NCBI GenBank assembly: GCA_003427395.1
Contig: BFEA01000297.1
Coordinates: 41,409-72,630 of the forward strand
Direction of reading: 5' to 3'
Origin: Chara braunii
Lineage: Eukaryota > Streptophyta > Charophyceae > Charales > Characeae
DNA length: 31,222 bases
Made by a program: the position numbers and the translations under genes. Numbering within the stretch: the stretch's first letter is position 1; each line of letters starts with the position of its first letter. Below, piece by piece: positions 20,111 to 29,375 of the stretch. The notes under the pieces were generated by a model. It was not told the DNA's origin, ran no database searches, and worked only from the letters and a program-made list of their open reading frames with translations.

Positions 20111-21365
20111 TCGTGTGAGCACCCTACTCCTCTGGCTTTCCCCTCTCTTACCTCTACAACCCACCCGGTTAGGAAGTCGTCCTGATGCATGCGCCTGCAC
20201 AAGCAACAAAGGAGGAACTATTGCCGGAAGGATGACGAACAACTGGATGATGACGACCAACGATGGTGGAGATGATCACCGGCAAGAAAGTTACAACCAA
20301 CGAAAACGACCCAGATGGAACATCGCCGCTGCAGACCACTCTACGCGGCCTTTCATATGTGCAGAAATGGGCATGAATCTTCCTTTGGAAATCGAGTAGA
20401 TACATTGTCATTCCATTTCCTGCGAGCAACAATGAATTGCCATACTGGCTGATTTACATTCCCAACACCAAATCTAACAACTTGAACACTATCAACCTCA
20501 TCATCGACCAAGACCTCAAAGTTAGCTTTTCATTTGCCCGTTTTAGTTACCTATATCGGCAGATATACCATATTTCAACTCCGGCCATATATTATTCGTA
20601 GCACCTCCTCGCTCTCACTTTCTCTCCTCTCCCTTCTTCTACTAACACTCCTCCCACTCCGGCTATATCATCTAATTCGCCTGACCTCAGAACCCACGCT
20701 TAGCATCTCCAATCACCCGCTCCCATTGAAGATCCGAAGGGAAATCCCTTCTTTTATCCCACCATGCTCATTTCTGTTATCATCGTCTTCTTGTTGATGC
20801 ACCTGGCCACCCGCGTTGTCCCGATACTCGTTCAGTAACCAAACAGAGCGAGCAGGAGAGAGCATGCGGCTAGTTCCCATGTAAGGTAAGCCTCCCTTGT
20901 CTCCTTCTTTTTTTTCCCTTCTCACTTCCCATTCCTTTACTCCATCAGTTTTCCTGCCATGCCCGTAGCCATGCCTTTGGGCGCAGCCCCTATTTCTGAA
21001 CCCGGCCAGCCTACTCCTCGAACGCGAAATCTGATGTTGCCATCAGATTCGCCATACCTCCAAGCCCCGAAACAGGATCTTCGCTCGCCCGTTTTCGCCA
21101 AGAAATGGGCAAGATATGAATTACTACCTCCACCATATCCCAGTCTTCCAACTTCTCCGCGCACCTATTTTCACTTCTATGTCTCATCCTACTAACCTAG
21201 CACCCAAACTAACCCCGCCGTTCAACTCTCCTTACTACAAAAACTCAATTTCAAGTCTTACTTCACCCGATTCCGTCAAGGAGCTATGACTTTTTCCCCC
21301 TCTACACTTTGTCTTCACCATCTTCGTCGTCCACGTCGTCTTCTCCCTCCTGAATATAACACACC

Positions 21366-21477
21366 CCTGTCGCTCACGGCCTGATAGCAGCTCGGGTTAC
21401 CGAGAAGTGCTAGCCAAGGCGCCTGTCGCTCACGGCCTGATAGCAGCTCGGGTTACCGAGAACTGCTAGCCAAGGCC
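21366..21477. repeat. 56-bp tandem duplication, copy B only
   Basis: CCTGTCGCTCACGGCCTGAT starts at 21366 and again at 21422; the two units differ at about two positions. Copy A has one unit (from about 4972). Each copy B unit carries CTCGG-GTTA-CCGAG, an intact small hairpin; in copy A the right arm reads CCAAG, so one pair is broken. Confidence 0.9.
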
Positions 21478-21507
21478 CGCCCCTGAACTTATACTTGTAG
21501 TACTTGG

Positions 21508-21533
21508 GCAGGGGCCATGCTAATCTTCTCTGT
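21508..21533 (-). pseudogene. U6 snRNA-derived fragment, copy B
   Basis: The minus strand carries ACAGAGAAGATTAGCATGG followed by CCCCTGC, an exact 26-base match to the conserved centre of U6 snRNA as I know it. It includes the ACAGAGA box that pairs with the 5' splice site and the AGC triad. Upstream bases (TCACGGT) still recall the U6 sequence before ACAGAGA. Downstream the sequence departs from U6 (CCAAGTACTACAAG in place of GCAAGGATGACACG) and no T-run terminator follows, so it is a fragment and not a gene. Confidence 0.85.
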
Positions 21534-21610
21534 ACCGTGACAACGGCCTTGGGATATCATCATTGAACTGGCTGGTTCCAGATAATTAAAATTTGCAATA
21601 TTTCACTCAT

Positions 21611-21680
21611 CTGCTGCGAGTGGACTTCGAACTCAGATCTGTATTTTAACAGTTTATGGGTATATCCACGGAGCTAGGCT
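21611..21680 (-). mobile_element. tRNA-derived repeat head, copy B, first
   Basis: Counterpart of 6271-6338, with the same A-box-like TAGCTCCGTGGATATACC and B-box-like GAGTTCGAAGTCCAC on the minus strand, one base different in the part I compared. Confidence 0.6.
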
Positions 21681-21748
21681 CTTGGGTACTTTTGCCAGTC
21701 CCGGAACCAGTGCCTAGGCCGTGTCCCAACTGTAACCAAAGGGTAAAA

Positions 21749-21755
21749 TAATAAT

Positions 21756-21813
<58 letters not shown>
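21749..21813. repeat. (AAT)n microsatellite, copy B
   Basis: About 20 AAT trinucleotides with one early interruption, longer and purer than in copy A (6362-6403). Confidence 0.95.
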
Positions 21814-21816
<3 letters not shown>

Positions 21817-22501
21817 CGACAGAAAGGGGAAGGGGTTCCAAATGGGCAGCTGGACACAGTCAGTGCTGCTGCAGCCACCGCCCTTCCCCGCTGTGCCCAA
21901 ACACAGTTTTCTCCTTCCTTCGGGTCCCAACCGGGCATGGTCACACTGCAACCCCAAATCTGGAAAAAAATAATGCAAATCTCCAAAAATATGCAAATAT
22001 GGGACGGGCCAGTTTGAGGTCTTGGGCATGGTTCGGGTCACACTACTGTACCCTTCTCAGATGGGACAGGGCCCTACGTGCCTGCAGCAATGGCGGATTG
22101 GTACTTTGCTGGTCCCACGATGCCGGGTGTGTGGCCTATGCTCGACTGTCGTGAAGAGTAGAAGGGCGCGGGGCCCGCAACCCTTGCAGCATGATCCCAG
22201 GTGAAGCAGGTCCTGCTGCATATCTTGGTGGTAGTAGCAAAACTCAGATAGGAACTTTGAAGACCGATGTGGCAAAGGGTTCTATGTGAACGGCTGCGCA
22301 CAGTCAGTGTTGCTGCAGCAGCCACTGCCCCAGTCTCCCGTCCTGCTGTGACTAGGCACGGTTCACCATCTGCGGGTCCCAACTGGGTAGGCTCACACTC
22401 AAACCTCACACAGCAGACCGTGGTTGGCGGATGGTACACCCCCGGAGGGTCCCCGCCACTCAGGTTTCTTCCGCCCCATGGTCTAACCCAACAGGCTCAC
22501 A

Positions 22502-22564
22502 TGTTCGTTGAACTCCTCAGCCCGCGGTTTCAACAGTTCATGGGCGTATCAATTGAGCTACGCC
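22502..22564 (-). mobile_element. tRNA-derived repeat head, copy B, second
   Basis: Identical to 7089-7151 and inside the stretch where the two copies show no differences. Confidence 0.65.
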
Positions 22565-24072
22565 TGCTGGTCTCCTCAACAACGCCAATACCAGCATTGT
22601 CACCGCATCCAGAATACGGGACCGGTAGCAAGAGAAAAATAAAATAAAAGTAAAAATAAAAACACACGCATCGGGAGCTCGCGCTTTGGGGAAGGGAGAC
22701 TGTCAGTGCCACTTTTAGATCCGTGGATCGGGCCCACGGATGGGCCGGCAACGAAACCAAGGGGGATAGCCCCGCCGGCCCTCAACCCCTCGGCATCTTC
22801 AGCCGTTTCGATGTTCCACCGCCTCCGGTCGTCGCCCTCGATCCCTGTACCGTCGCTTTGAAAGTCCAATGCCGTGACCAATAGTGCTAGTACCCAAGGC
22901 TGAGACAGACTACTGCAAAATTCAATATAAGTTGTTGCGTCACGGCACGTGGGCCTACCAAAATACATCAAGGCCACTCCTGCGCCTACGGACCAACTCA
23001 CGACTGCCGACCTATTGCGCCCGCCGCTCATAGGGACTCGCTTCGTCCACGATTGTCAACCTCCCGCATCTATAATGCGGAGGTCACCGCCTGCGTTTTA
23101 CTTTCTCTCGCACACCCCAATTACTACCCAAAGCAACACCACTTCCGATAACGCATGTCGTATGAACGCAGATGTACCATGGACACTTCAATAAAAGAAA
23201 GACTTTCCCTAGTTTTAATCAAAGCCAATAGTTTTGCCGACGGAAGCGCCGACTCTATAGCATCAAAATAAGAATCATCACGTGCGCTTCAAACTACGTG
23301 GCCACACACTCTTTACTTCAACTCAACCATTTAGTCACCATGAACAAAACACAACCGCAACTCGTGCAGTGTACTCAAATTTCAAACCAAAGCTATTTTC
23401 TGTCACTTGCAAAAAAACAGGGCGGATACCCTTGTAAGGGTATTCGTGCCGACACCGTCATGTAGTTGCTTAGGCGGATGGATCATGGAGGACAATTCAT
23501 GTCGCTTATGATCGAGTGGACACATGATCTTGTCCACCGTGTGACGGACGCATGCGCTCCTTTGGGGCAGTCCTTCGCCGACTGGATCGTCAGGCGTGTG
23601 CATGCCCGCACACAGCACATGCTTGAGCCGACTCGCTGCACTGGGTTCTTACTGAACCCCCGCAGACGACATGTTCAGTATTTTTCAGGCGAGGTAGCCG
23701 AGTACCATGCTTCGCTTGTGAGGCAAGCCAAGAAGTACATTTTGACGCAGACGAGTTTCGAGTTAGACAGTGCAGATTACGTCATTGTCTGTCGTCACCT
23801 TGAGGAATTCCACATGCAGCAGGGCAGGTTTGGCGATTGGGGCGGGGCAAAGGGGCGTGCAAGTGGGCGTGCGTGTAGAGGTGACGCCGAGACGATCGAG
23901 TGCTCGTCTTGGTGGTCCCGGTTCGGGGCCGGTGTACCTGAGTTACATCGATGCGCTCTTCGTGTGATGCACATGTGGTCCTTCGCTTCTCCAGCGGGGA
24001 GGAATTGGGCAGTCCACGAGGGCATCCACACGAAGAAGCACAACGAGTTGGCCTTCGAGAAGGTCGTGCAAC

Positions 24073-24398
24073 CAGTTGGCCTTCTCTAGAATAGACTATT
24101 TCCTGGTATCAGCCACAATGATGGAAGCGGTAAAAGAGACGACAATCCTGCAGTTAGCACCCTATCTAGGCCTGGACCACAAACCTATTGAACTCACAAT
24201 ATGCTTCGAGCAACAAATGAAGAAAGGGGGCAGTTTTCACAAACTGAACAACTCTCTCCTACTGAGTGAAACCTTCCAAGAAGGGATACAAGAATTTTGG
24301 AAAGAGAGGGGCATGTGCCGACTGCCCACACAGGACCATTGGGAATGGTTCGTAGAAAGCTACTCGCTACAGGTAGAGACTGCAGCCAGCATGTCACA
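24073..24398 (+). mobile_element. LINE endonuclease-domain fragment inside the hAT relic
   Basis: The open frame reads AFSRIDYFLVSATMMEAVKE, then YLGLDHKPIEL, the C-terminal signature of the APE-type endonuclease (EEP superfamily) of non-LTR retrotransposons: S-R-I-D-Y-F-L-V and the catalytic histidine in D-H-K-P. It continues about 70 residues into the linker before the reverse transcriptase (FHKLNNSLLLSETFQEGIQE). No reverse transcriptase motif is reached. The fragment is open throughout and keeps the hAT frame on both sides. The borders are approximate: the last hAT codons before it are FEKVVQ (to 24071) and the first after it is N at 24399. AGTTGGCCTTC occurs both in the hAT part (about 24046) and at the junction (about 24074), which may mark microhomology. 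Confidence 0.85.
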
Positions 24399-25179
24399 AA
24401 TGTGCGGTTGATAGAGTATTAGCGGGCAAGATGCGGTTATGTGTTGGCATGAGAGCGGGATGGGGGCATACTCGACTGCCAGGAAGAACTCGAGGTGGAG
24501 CCGGTGCGCACGGGCATGCGCAGAGGGATGATGGAGGAGGAGATTGCCCACTAGGTTGCGCTTATTACGCGCGATCCCATCGGGGCTTCTGCACTGCCCT
24601 CTGCGGATGCCGGTTTTGATCGACGTGCTTGCATTTTTCGTTGCTACCCTGGGGAGGATCACTCGGATGAGGAGCCGATACTCGGGGCAGCAAATGACCG
24701 TGCACTCCACATTCCCTGCGAGATCGATGAGACGCACGACGATCCCAACGACGAGGAGACGAGGACACACACCACGCGATGGATGGCGAACCGGGCGGAC
24801 AGGGAGATGCTGGGGGGAGACGAGAATTGTTGGGGCCCTTTCGGGAAGGTGACTTCCATAGGTGATGTGTGTGATGATAGAGTCGAGGGCTCTCATGCAG
24901 GCACGAGCTGCACAGAGGCGTGGGTGATGACTCCTACTCCGTCGACGCGAGAGTCGTCCATAGCACCACCTCCTATTCCGAAACCTTTACCACCATTGCC
25001 CGTCTCGCCACTTTAGTCGGGCACGACAGCGGCAAAGATGGAGGAGTTGGCATCCTCCTTGCCTCAACACATACTTCTGCAGAGATATGCGGCGGTTCAC
25101 CGGCCGAGGTCACAATCACCTTCGGGGGTCTTGCAGGAGGAGGTTGGCCACCGTGCCACTCCGGCGGACAGGGGGTTGC

Positions 25180-25350
25180 TACCTCGAGCGGAGGAGGAGG
25201 TCACGATAGCGGCAACGGTGGAGGGGGAGGTAACAGCAGTGGAGGAGGAGGTACCAGCAGTGGCGACGGGGGAGGAGGAGGTGCCAGCTGGAGCAGCAGT
25301 GGAGGGGGAGATAGCAGCTGCAGTGGAGGGGGAGGAGGCAGTAGCGCCAA
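25180..25350 (+). repeat. GGAGGAGG-type low-complexity tract in the hAT tail
   Basis: Degenerate repeats of GGAGGAGGT / GTGGAGGGGGAG with GCAGC and GCGAC interruptions give Glu/Val/Ala-rich residues in the transposase frame and Gly/Ser-rich residues in another. The long open frames on both strands here follow from this composition. Confidence 0.8.
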
Positions 25351-26246
25351 TTTCACGATCAAACGTTGTTATGAAGCATGATGGTGCGGACGCCACTGGC
25401 CCAGGGGGGGTTGACGATGCCGAGAAGCACCTCATGCAGCAGTTTATTACGAACGATCTTGATGTAGTCGGAGGCGATTTCACCCCGGGTGTGGCGAGGG
25501 GGATGGGGATGTCTCCTACCAGAAGGGGGGCGGTTTCAGAGATGGGGACCCACTTTGACTTTGACATGTCGATGGGCGCTCCCCCTATTTGCGGTGGGAG
25601 GGCATCGACGGATCGGGCGTCTTCGTTGGACGAGGTGGCAGGCAAGACAGGGTCGCAGACCTTGAGAGAGAGGATGTCAGCGGAGTCTCCAGATGTAGCA
25701 CTTGACATCATGGAGCGAGAGAGGGCTTGACTTATGGCATTCAACGACCCTCGTGCCCAGGCGTTCGCACGACCCTCGGAGGAGCGCAGGCGTCGAGAGA
25801 CAGGGAGAGATGGTGGGCAGGGTAGGGTGGTGGAGGGGGCAGACGTTATGGAGGGACTAGCAGCAGAGGCGGCGGATGAGGCTGTGGAGGGCGGGCCACA
25901 GGCGGTGGATGAGGCTGTGGAGGGTGGATAGGGGCGAGACGGGGGGGCTGGCGACTCACGACCAACGGTTCACGACACAGTGACGGGTCCGGTTGTCCCG
26001 TTCTCGGGTCTTTACTTGGCCAAGGCCCGACAGTCAGAGCCGACTGAGGTGGCAATGCATGATGTGCCACCTGTTATTATCACGGATTTGGGGTCCGAGC
26101 CATTGGTTAAGCCTCCACGTCCATCGCGACCGGCTCCGCAGGAGGTCAACGGTCCATTGGATGCAAAGAAGTTGGCAACGTCCGCTGTGCGTGATCTGCC
26201 TCGACTGGACCCACGCATATTTAACCCGAAACTCAAACATCCCTGA

Positions 26247-26791
26247 TGGCAGACGATCCTTTCGGTTCCATGGTGTCCTGCGTCACCAGTGTGGTCCGGG
26301 TCTACCTCCAGTGGAGGACATAGCACGACAGATGTTCCAGGGGTTTTGGGGGGCCCGTAGGAGGGAGCGCCATGTGCAGGAGACATGCCAACCCCGCCTC
26401 CTAGACCACGTGTTGGAAATCCTTCATCGTCGCCCACAGACAGAGCCTTTTGATCCCCACACACGCTCGGGTGATCGAGGATACGTTGTCGGTGCAGAAA
26501 TCCGAACAAATTGAAGGGTATCTGCCCGGTGATCTTAAAGGTTGGACGCTGTCTTACCTTTTTGTGGAATTAATGGGCTTGATGAGATTGATGTTGCCAA
26601 AAGTTCATTCAGACTGACCTATGACTGAGAGACCAAAACTTATTGAACCTAAGACCTGACGCGTGTGGCATCTAGAAGCGGTGGCCATGCGATTCAGGGT
26701 CTAAGCATGCTAAAAGGAATGACCAAGTCAGGGAATGGAGTCGAGGTGCGGGGAGAAATGGGGTAACTATTATTTTTATTTTATTATTGTT
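26247..26791. other. No gene seen
   Basis: The stretch up to about 26515 remains GC-rich like the hAT tail and may be its decayed 3' region; open frames on both strands have no recognisable family. 26516-26791 is ordinary spacer ending in an ATT-rich tract. Confidence 0.4.
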
Positions 26792-26903
26792 ATTATTATC
26801 CGGGTAACCGGCGTTCGGGATGGGCCGAATGCCCGAACCCGAACGCCCGAACGTATGGGACCCCTTGGGGATGCGTTCGGCCGTTCAGGCCGAACGCGGA
26901 CCC

Positions 26904-26934
<31 letters not shown>

Positions 26935-27554
26935 ATCAAAAAAATCTGAAGACAAATATGTAATGGAGAAAAATAAATTAAACAAGATTTGCCTGAGCAT
27001 TAGAAATTCCTTACCAAATTTGAAATAAAAATAAAATACACAGAACAAATACTAATAATAAAAATAAATAAAAATAAAGAGAGAATTAAATTTATCGAGT
27101 GCGCAAGCACATTTTCGACACCGCCATCTTTGGCAATTTTTTATTTTTTTTTGGCACAACTAAATTCCCTGAAAATTTACATATGTGTACTTCACATAAT
27201 AAAATTTTTTAAAAATTAATAAAATTGTTTAGACCCCGAACTAAAGTGAAAACAAAAAGTAAAAAGTGAAAAAAAACATGGGCGAGCACGTTTTGACACC
27301 GCCATCTTTGGCGATTTTTAATTATTATTTGAATAAGTCAAATGACTTGAAACTATATACGCATGTACCGCAAGTCATAGAGAACGGACACAAAAACATT
27401 CAGAAACAAAAAATTATTTTTAGGCCCCGAAATAATTTCTGGCAGGGGCCGAACGCCGTCGGGTTCGAACCCCGTACGGGACCCCGAACGCCCGAACGTA
27501 CGGAGGTCCGGCTCGGGGCCTCCGTACGTACGGGATGGTAACCCTGATTATTAT
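26792..27554. mobile_element. 747-bp hAT-like non-autonomous element
   Basis: The proposed element is 26800-27546. Its ends are CCGGGTAACC (26800-26809) and GGTAACCCTG (27537-27546), that is, inverted repeats CCGGGTAACC / CAGGGTTACC with 8 of 10 matching. ATTATTAT lies on both sides (26792-26799 and 27547-27554). CAGGG termini and an eight-base duplication are characteristic of hAT elements. The duplication is in ATT-rich sequence, which weakens it. Subterminal GC-rich palindromes lie at both ends: CGTTCGGG/CCCGAACG and GCGTTCGGCC/GGCCGAACGC (26873-26897) at the left, ACGTACGGAGG/CCTCCGTACGT (27496-27529) at the right; both ends share CCCGAACGCCCGAACGTA. The interior is AT-rich with no transposase. 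Confidence 0.6.
27100..27440. repeat. Tandem repeat, about 178-bp unit, two copies
   Basis: GACACCGCCATCTTTGGC starts at 27117 and 27295. Each copy is preceded by GCACRTTTT and followed by ATTTTTTATT-like sequence, and both approach an A/T-rich end before GACCCCGAA / GGCCCCGAA. They lie in the interior of the hAT-like element. Confidence 0.75.
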
Positions 27555-27927
27555 TATAATTATTGGGGCGTTGGGGTTCGGTTTCACACCGAAGGCTGGA
27601 GTGTCGGACACTTCTTCCTAGCGGATGGAGTCCCTGCCCAAGCCGTAGGCAGACGGTTGGTCGGGAAGAGGGGTGAGACAGGCAGGGCATGCCATACCGC
27701 GCACGGCCTACAGGGCAAAACCCTTCAAATACAAGGGCTGCCCCTTATAGGTTCCGTGAAAGGAGCTAACCTAGTAGGCTAACACATCAGATTGGCATGC
27801 CACATATGTAGGTAACGAGACCTGATTGCGCTGCCACTGGTGTTAGCTCCTTTTGGGGGAGCTGGCCGTGGTTGGGACTACATCGTGGCCGATTCCGGCC
27901 GCATGATCACTACGATCACGTGGCCGA
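27555..27927. other. Spacer with a 12-bp inverted repeat, no gene seen
   Basis: AAAGGAGCTAAC (about 27759-27770) and GTTAGCTCCTTT (about 27841-27852) are perfect inverted arms about 70 bases apart. No target duplication is clear. No coding sequence. Confidence 0.4.
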
Positions 27928-27940
27928 GATCAGTCGCGTG

Positions 27941-27992
27941 GAAGATGAGCATGGACACTGCGGAAGGATGACACGCATAAATCGAGAAATGG
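27941..27992 (+). pseudogene. U6 snRNA pseudogene, 3' half
   Basis: Aligned with the U6 consensus I know, the 52 bases from GAAGATGAGCATGG to ATCGAGAAATGG show about five mismatches, including a perfect GATGACACGC and AAATCGAGAAATGG. Upstream bases (27928-27940) recall the sequence before ACAGAGA, but the ACAGAGA box is altered to GCGTGGA. The expected TCCAA and T-run terminator are missing downstream. It covers mainly the part of U6 that the copy A/B fragments lack. A retroposed U6 copy is the likely origin. Confidence 0.85.
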
Positions 27993-28169
27993 GATTGAGC
28001 TTGGGTTTGTATCTCGACACGTTGTGGGAGGCCCACGAATGAGATACGATCGTTGGCATAAGCCCTCAAGGAAAAAAAAAACAAAAAAAAACAGCAAAAT
28101 AAATAAATAAAAGTAAAATAAAATAAAAACTAAACTACGTGAAGCGAACTGTGGAGCTATCTGAAATAA

Positions 28170-28350
28170 CTGGGGCGTTTCAGCCCCAGTGCACCTGACG
28201 GTGCCCGTTTCGAATGGGCAATCATTTTTTTTTACAGTAAGAGTTTTCTTTTGTTTTTTTATTTTTTTTCTTTGTTTTTTTGTTTTTTTGTTTTTTTTTT
28301 TAGATTCTCTTAGAATCAAGCGCAGTGCCCGTCGCTTTGAACGAACGGGC
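28170..28350. repeat. String of five unrelated perfect hairpins
   Basis: In order: CTGGGGC / GCCCCAG (28170-28189), GCACC / GGTGC (about 28191-28204), GCCCGTT / AATGGGC with a TTTCGAA loop resembling a tRNA T-arm (about 28202-28218), GATTCT-CTT-AGAATC (about 28302-28316), and GCCCGT / ACGGGC (about 28328-28351). Poly-T and T-rich runs separate the third and fourth. Confidence 0.7.
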
Positions 28351-28711
28351 CATTACCAAAAAAAAAAAAAAAAAAACTAAAACTAAGAAACAAATGAAGT
28401 GCCAGTTGGCGCAAAGGGGACTGATGGGGATTGGAGGTCCCCATGAGTTGTAGGGGGCGCCCTTATTCACGGGATGCTGTTTATTATTTTATTTTTGGTA
28501 AGTTCTTCTTTTTTTTATTTTTCTTCTCTTTCTAGATTTTCTTGATTTTGTTTTTTAGGTTTTAATTTAGATTTTGTTTGTATCCTTTTAGAAGTCACGC
28601 CTGTTCGTTTGACGAACGGGCTGACTTGCCGTCTATAGTGGGGGAGCGAAATCTAATGAATCTACTGCTAGAACCTGGAAATATGCCCCTCCCCTATCTA
28701 CTACTACTACA

Positions 28712-28743
<32 letters not shown>

Positions 28744-28984
28744 AACAATTACTACAACAACTACTACTACCACTACTACTACGAGGGACACTGGCAGCGA
28801 ACAGACGCGACGACCAAAAGGTAAGTCTCCAACCCTAAGGCTTGCCTTGGTCCCCCTCCTTGTGGCATGTCATAGTGGTTGCGCCCATTCGTTTTTAAAG
28901 GGGCACCGACTGCTTGAACTTGCCCCTGCACAGAGAAACGAGGGGGCAAGGAAAAAAAAAACAAAGATAATAATGATAAAGGAA
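28351..28984. other. Spacer with hairpin and CTA microsatellite, no gene seen
   Basis: A T-rich stretch, then a hairpin GCCTGTTCGT-TTG-ACGAACGGGC (about 28598-28621, one mismatch) of the same arm family as 28328-28351 and 4675-4698, then the CTA tract. The poly-Leu frame across the tract is an artefact. Confidence 0.5.
28697..28783. repeat. (CTA)n microsatellite
   Basis: Trinucleotide CTA/ACT tract with a few CAA interruptions. Confidence 0.95.
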
Positions 28985-29330
28985 ACGACCGCGAATGCGG
29001 CCGCGATTATGGCTGGGTGCACTTGTTCAGGCCTGAGTGTGACCACCCCGGCTAGAATAGTACAAACTGAACAGCCATTCTGAAAAATGGTTGAGTTCAG
29101 TTAGGACACGACGTACATGCACTAGAAAATGTGCTGGGTATGTCAAACTTTGAAGAGGTATATCTCTTCAAAGAAAGACCAGAAAAAGAAAAGAAAAAAA
29201 GTTTTGAAAACGGCAGGAAGCCAGGTATCTCGTGAAATTACGAGATAGTTGGGGTAAGAGAAAGAAAAATAAAATGCAGGCAGTTAAAAGTAACTGCCTG
29301 CCTAAGTGTGTGGCCCACGCTGGGCCACAG
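28985..29330. repeat. String of unrelated hairpins, about one per 50 bases
   Basis: In order: CGCG-AATG-CGGCCGCG area (about 28989), TCAGGCCTGA (about 29027), ACTGAAC / GTTCAGT with inner CCATT / AATGG (29066-29102), ACATGCAC / TGTGC-TGGGTATGT (about 29113-29141), CTTTGAAGAG-GTATAT-CTCTTCAAAG (about 29150-29175), TATCTCGT-GAAATT-ACGAGATA (about 29226-29247), GCAGGCAGTTA-AAAG-TAACTGCCTGC (29277-29302), and TGGCCCA-CGC-TGGGCCA (29311-29327). The arms share no sequence with each other. Confidence 0.8.
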
Positions 29331-29375
29331 TGAGCCATCAGTTTGACTCAGGTCCAGGGCTCAACCTAAGCCCGT

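Larger units (their letters stand above)
18177..23453. repeat. Large direct duplication, copy B
   Basis: Partner of copy A (126-8040), shorter because it lacks the 1,666-bp and 1,110-bp insertions. It differs also by a doubled 56-bp unit (21366-21477), a longer CT tract, a longer AAT tract, about 40 extra bases near 21675-21715, and local differences at palindromes. No coding gene is supported in it. Its right end abuts the hAT pseudogene exactly where homology with copy A stops. Confidence 0.9.
23454..26246 (+). pseudogene. hAT-family transposase pseudogene, C-terminal part
   Basis: A single plus-strand frame is recognisable from the end of copy B to a TGA at 26244. The part 23466-24071 contains the hAT C-terminal dimerisation domain. 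It has SSWWSRFGAGVPELHRCALR (the WW pair at 23910-23915), then a SPAGRNWAVHEGIHTKK block in which the family's usual ER is GR. Upstream is a typical linker (MDHGGQFMSLMIEWTHDLVH). The BED finger and most of the RNase-H-like catalytic core are absent, so the 5' part is missing. A LINE fragment interrupts it at about 24073-24398, after which the same frame resumes with NVRLIEY. Stops follow at 24420, 24450, 24552, 25014, 25728 and 25929. The tail is acidic, then Glu/Val/Ala/Gly-rich (25180-25350), as in a degenerate disordered region. It cannot make an active transposase. Confidence 0.85.

Noticed and set aside
126-23453. LTRs of one giant retrotransposon with the Gag relic inside
   Set aside because: The duplicated copies are over 5 kb, lack TG...CA ends and a shared target duplication, show no primer-binding site, and the Gag start is nearly 7 kb from the copy that would be its 5' LTR.
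25097-25744. 215-codon minus-strand frame and 25993-26514 plus-strand frame
   Set aside because: They are open because of GC-rich low complexity in the hAT tail; the hAT frame is the one that continues a known protein.
28578-28838. Leu-rich frame over the CTA tract
   Set aside because: Microsatellite translation.
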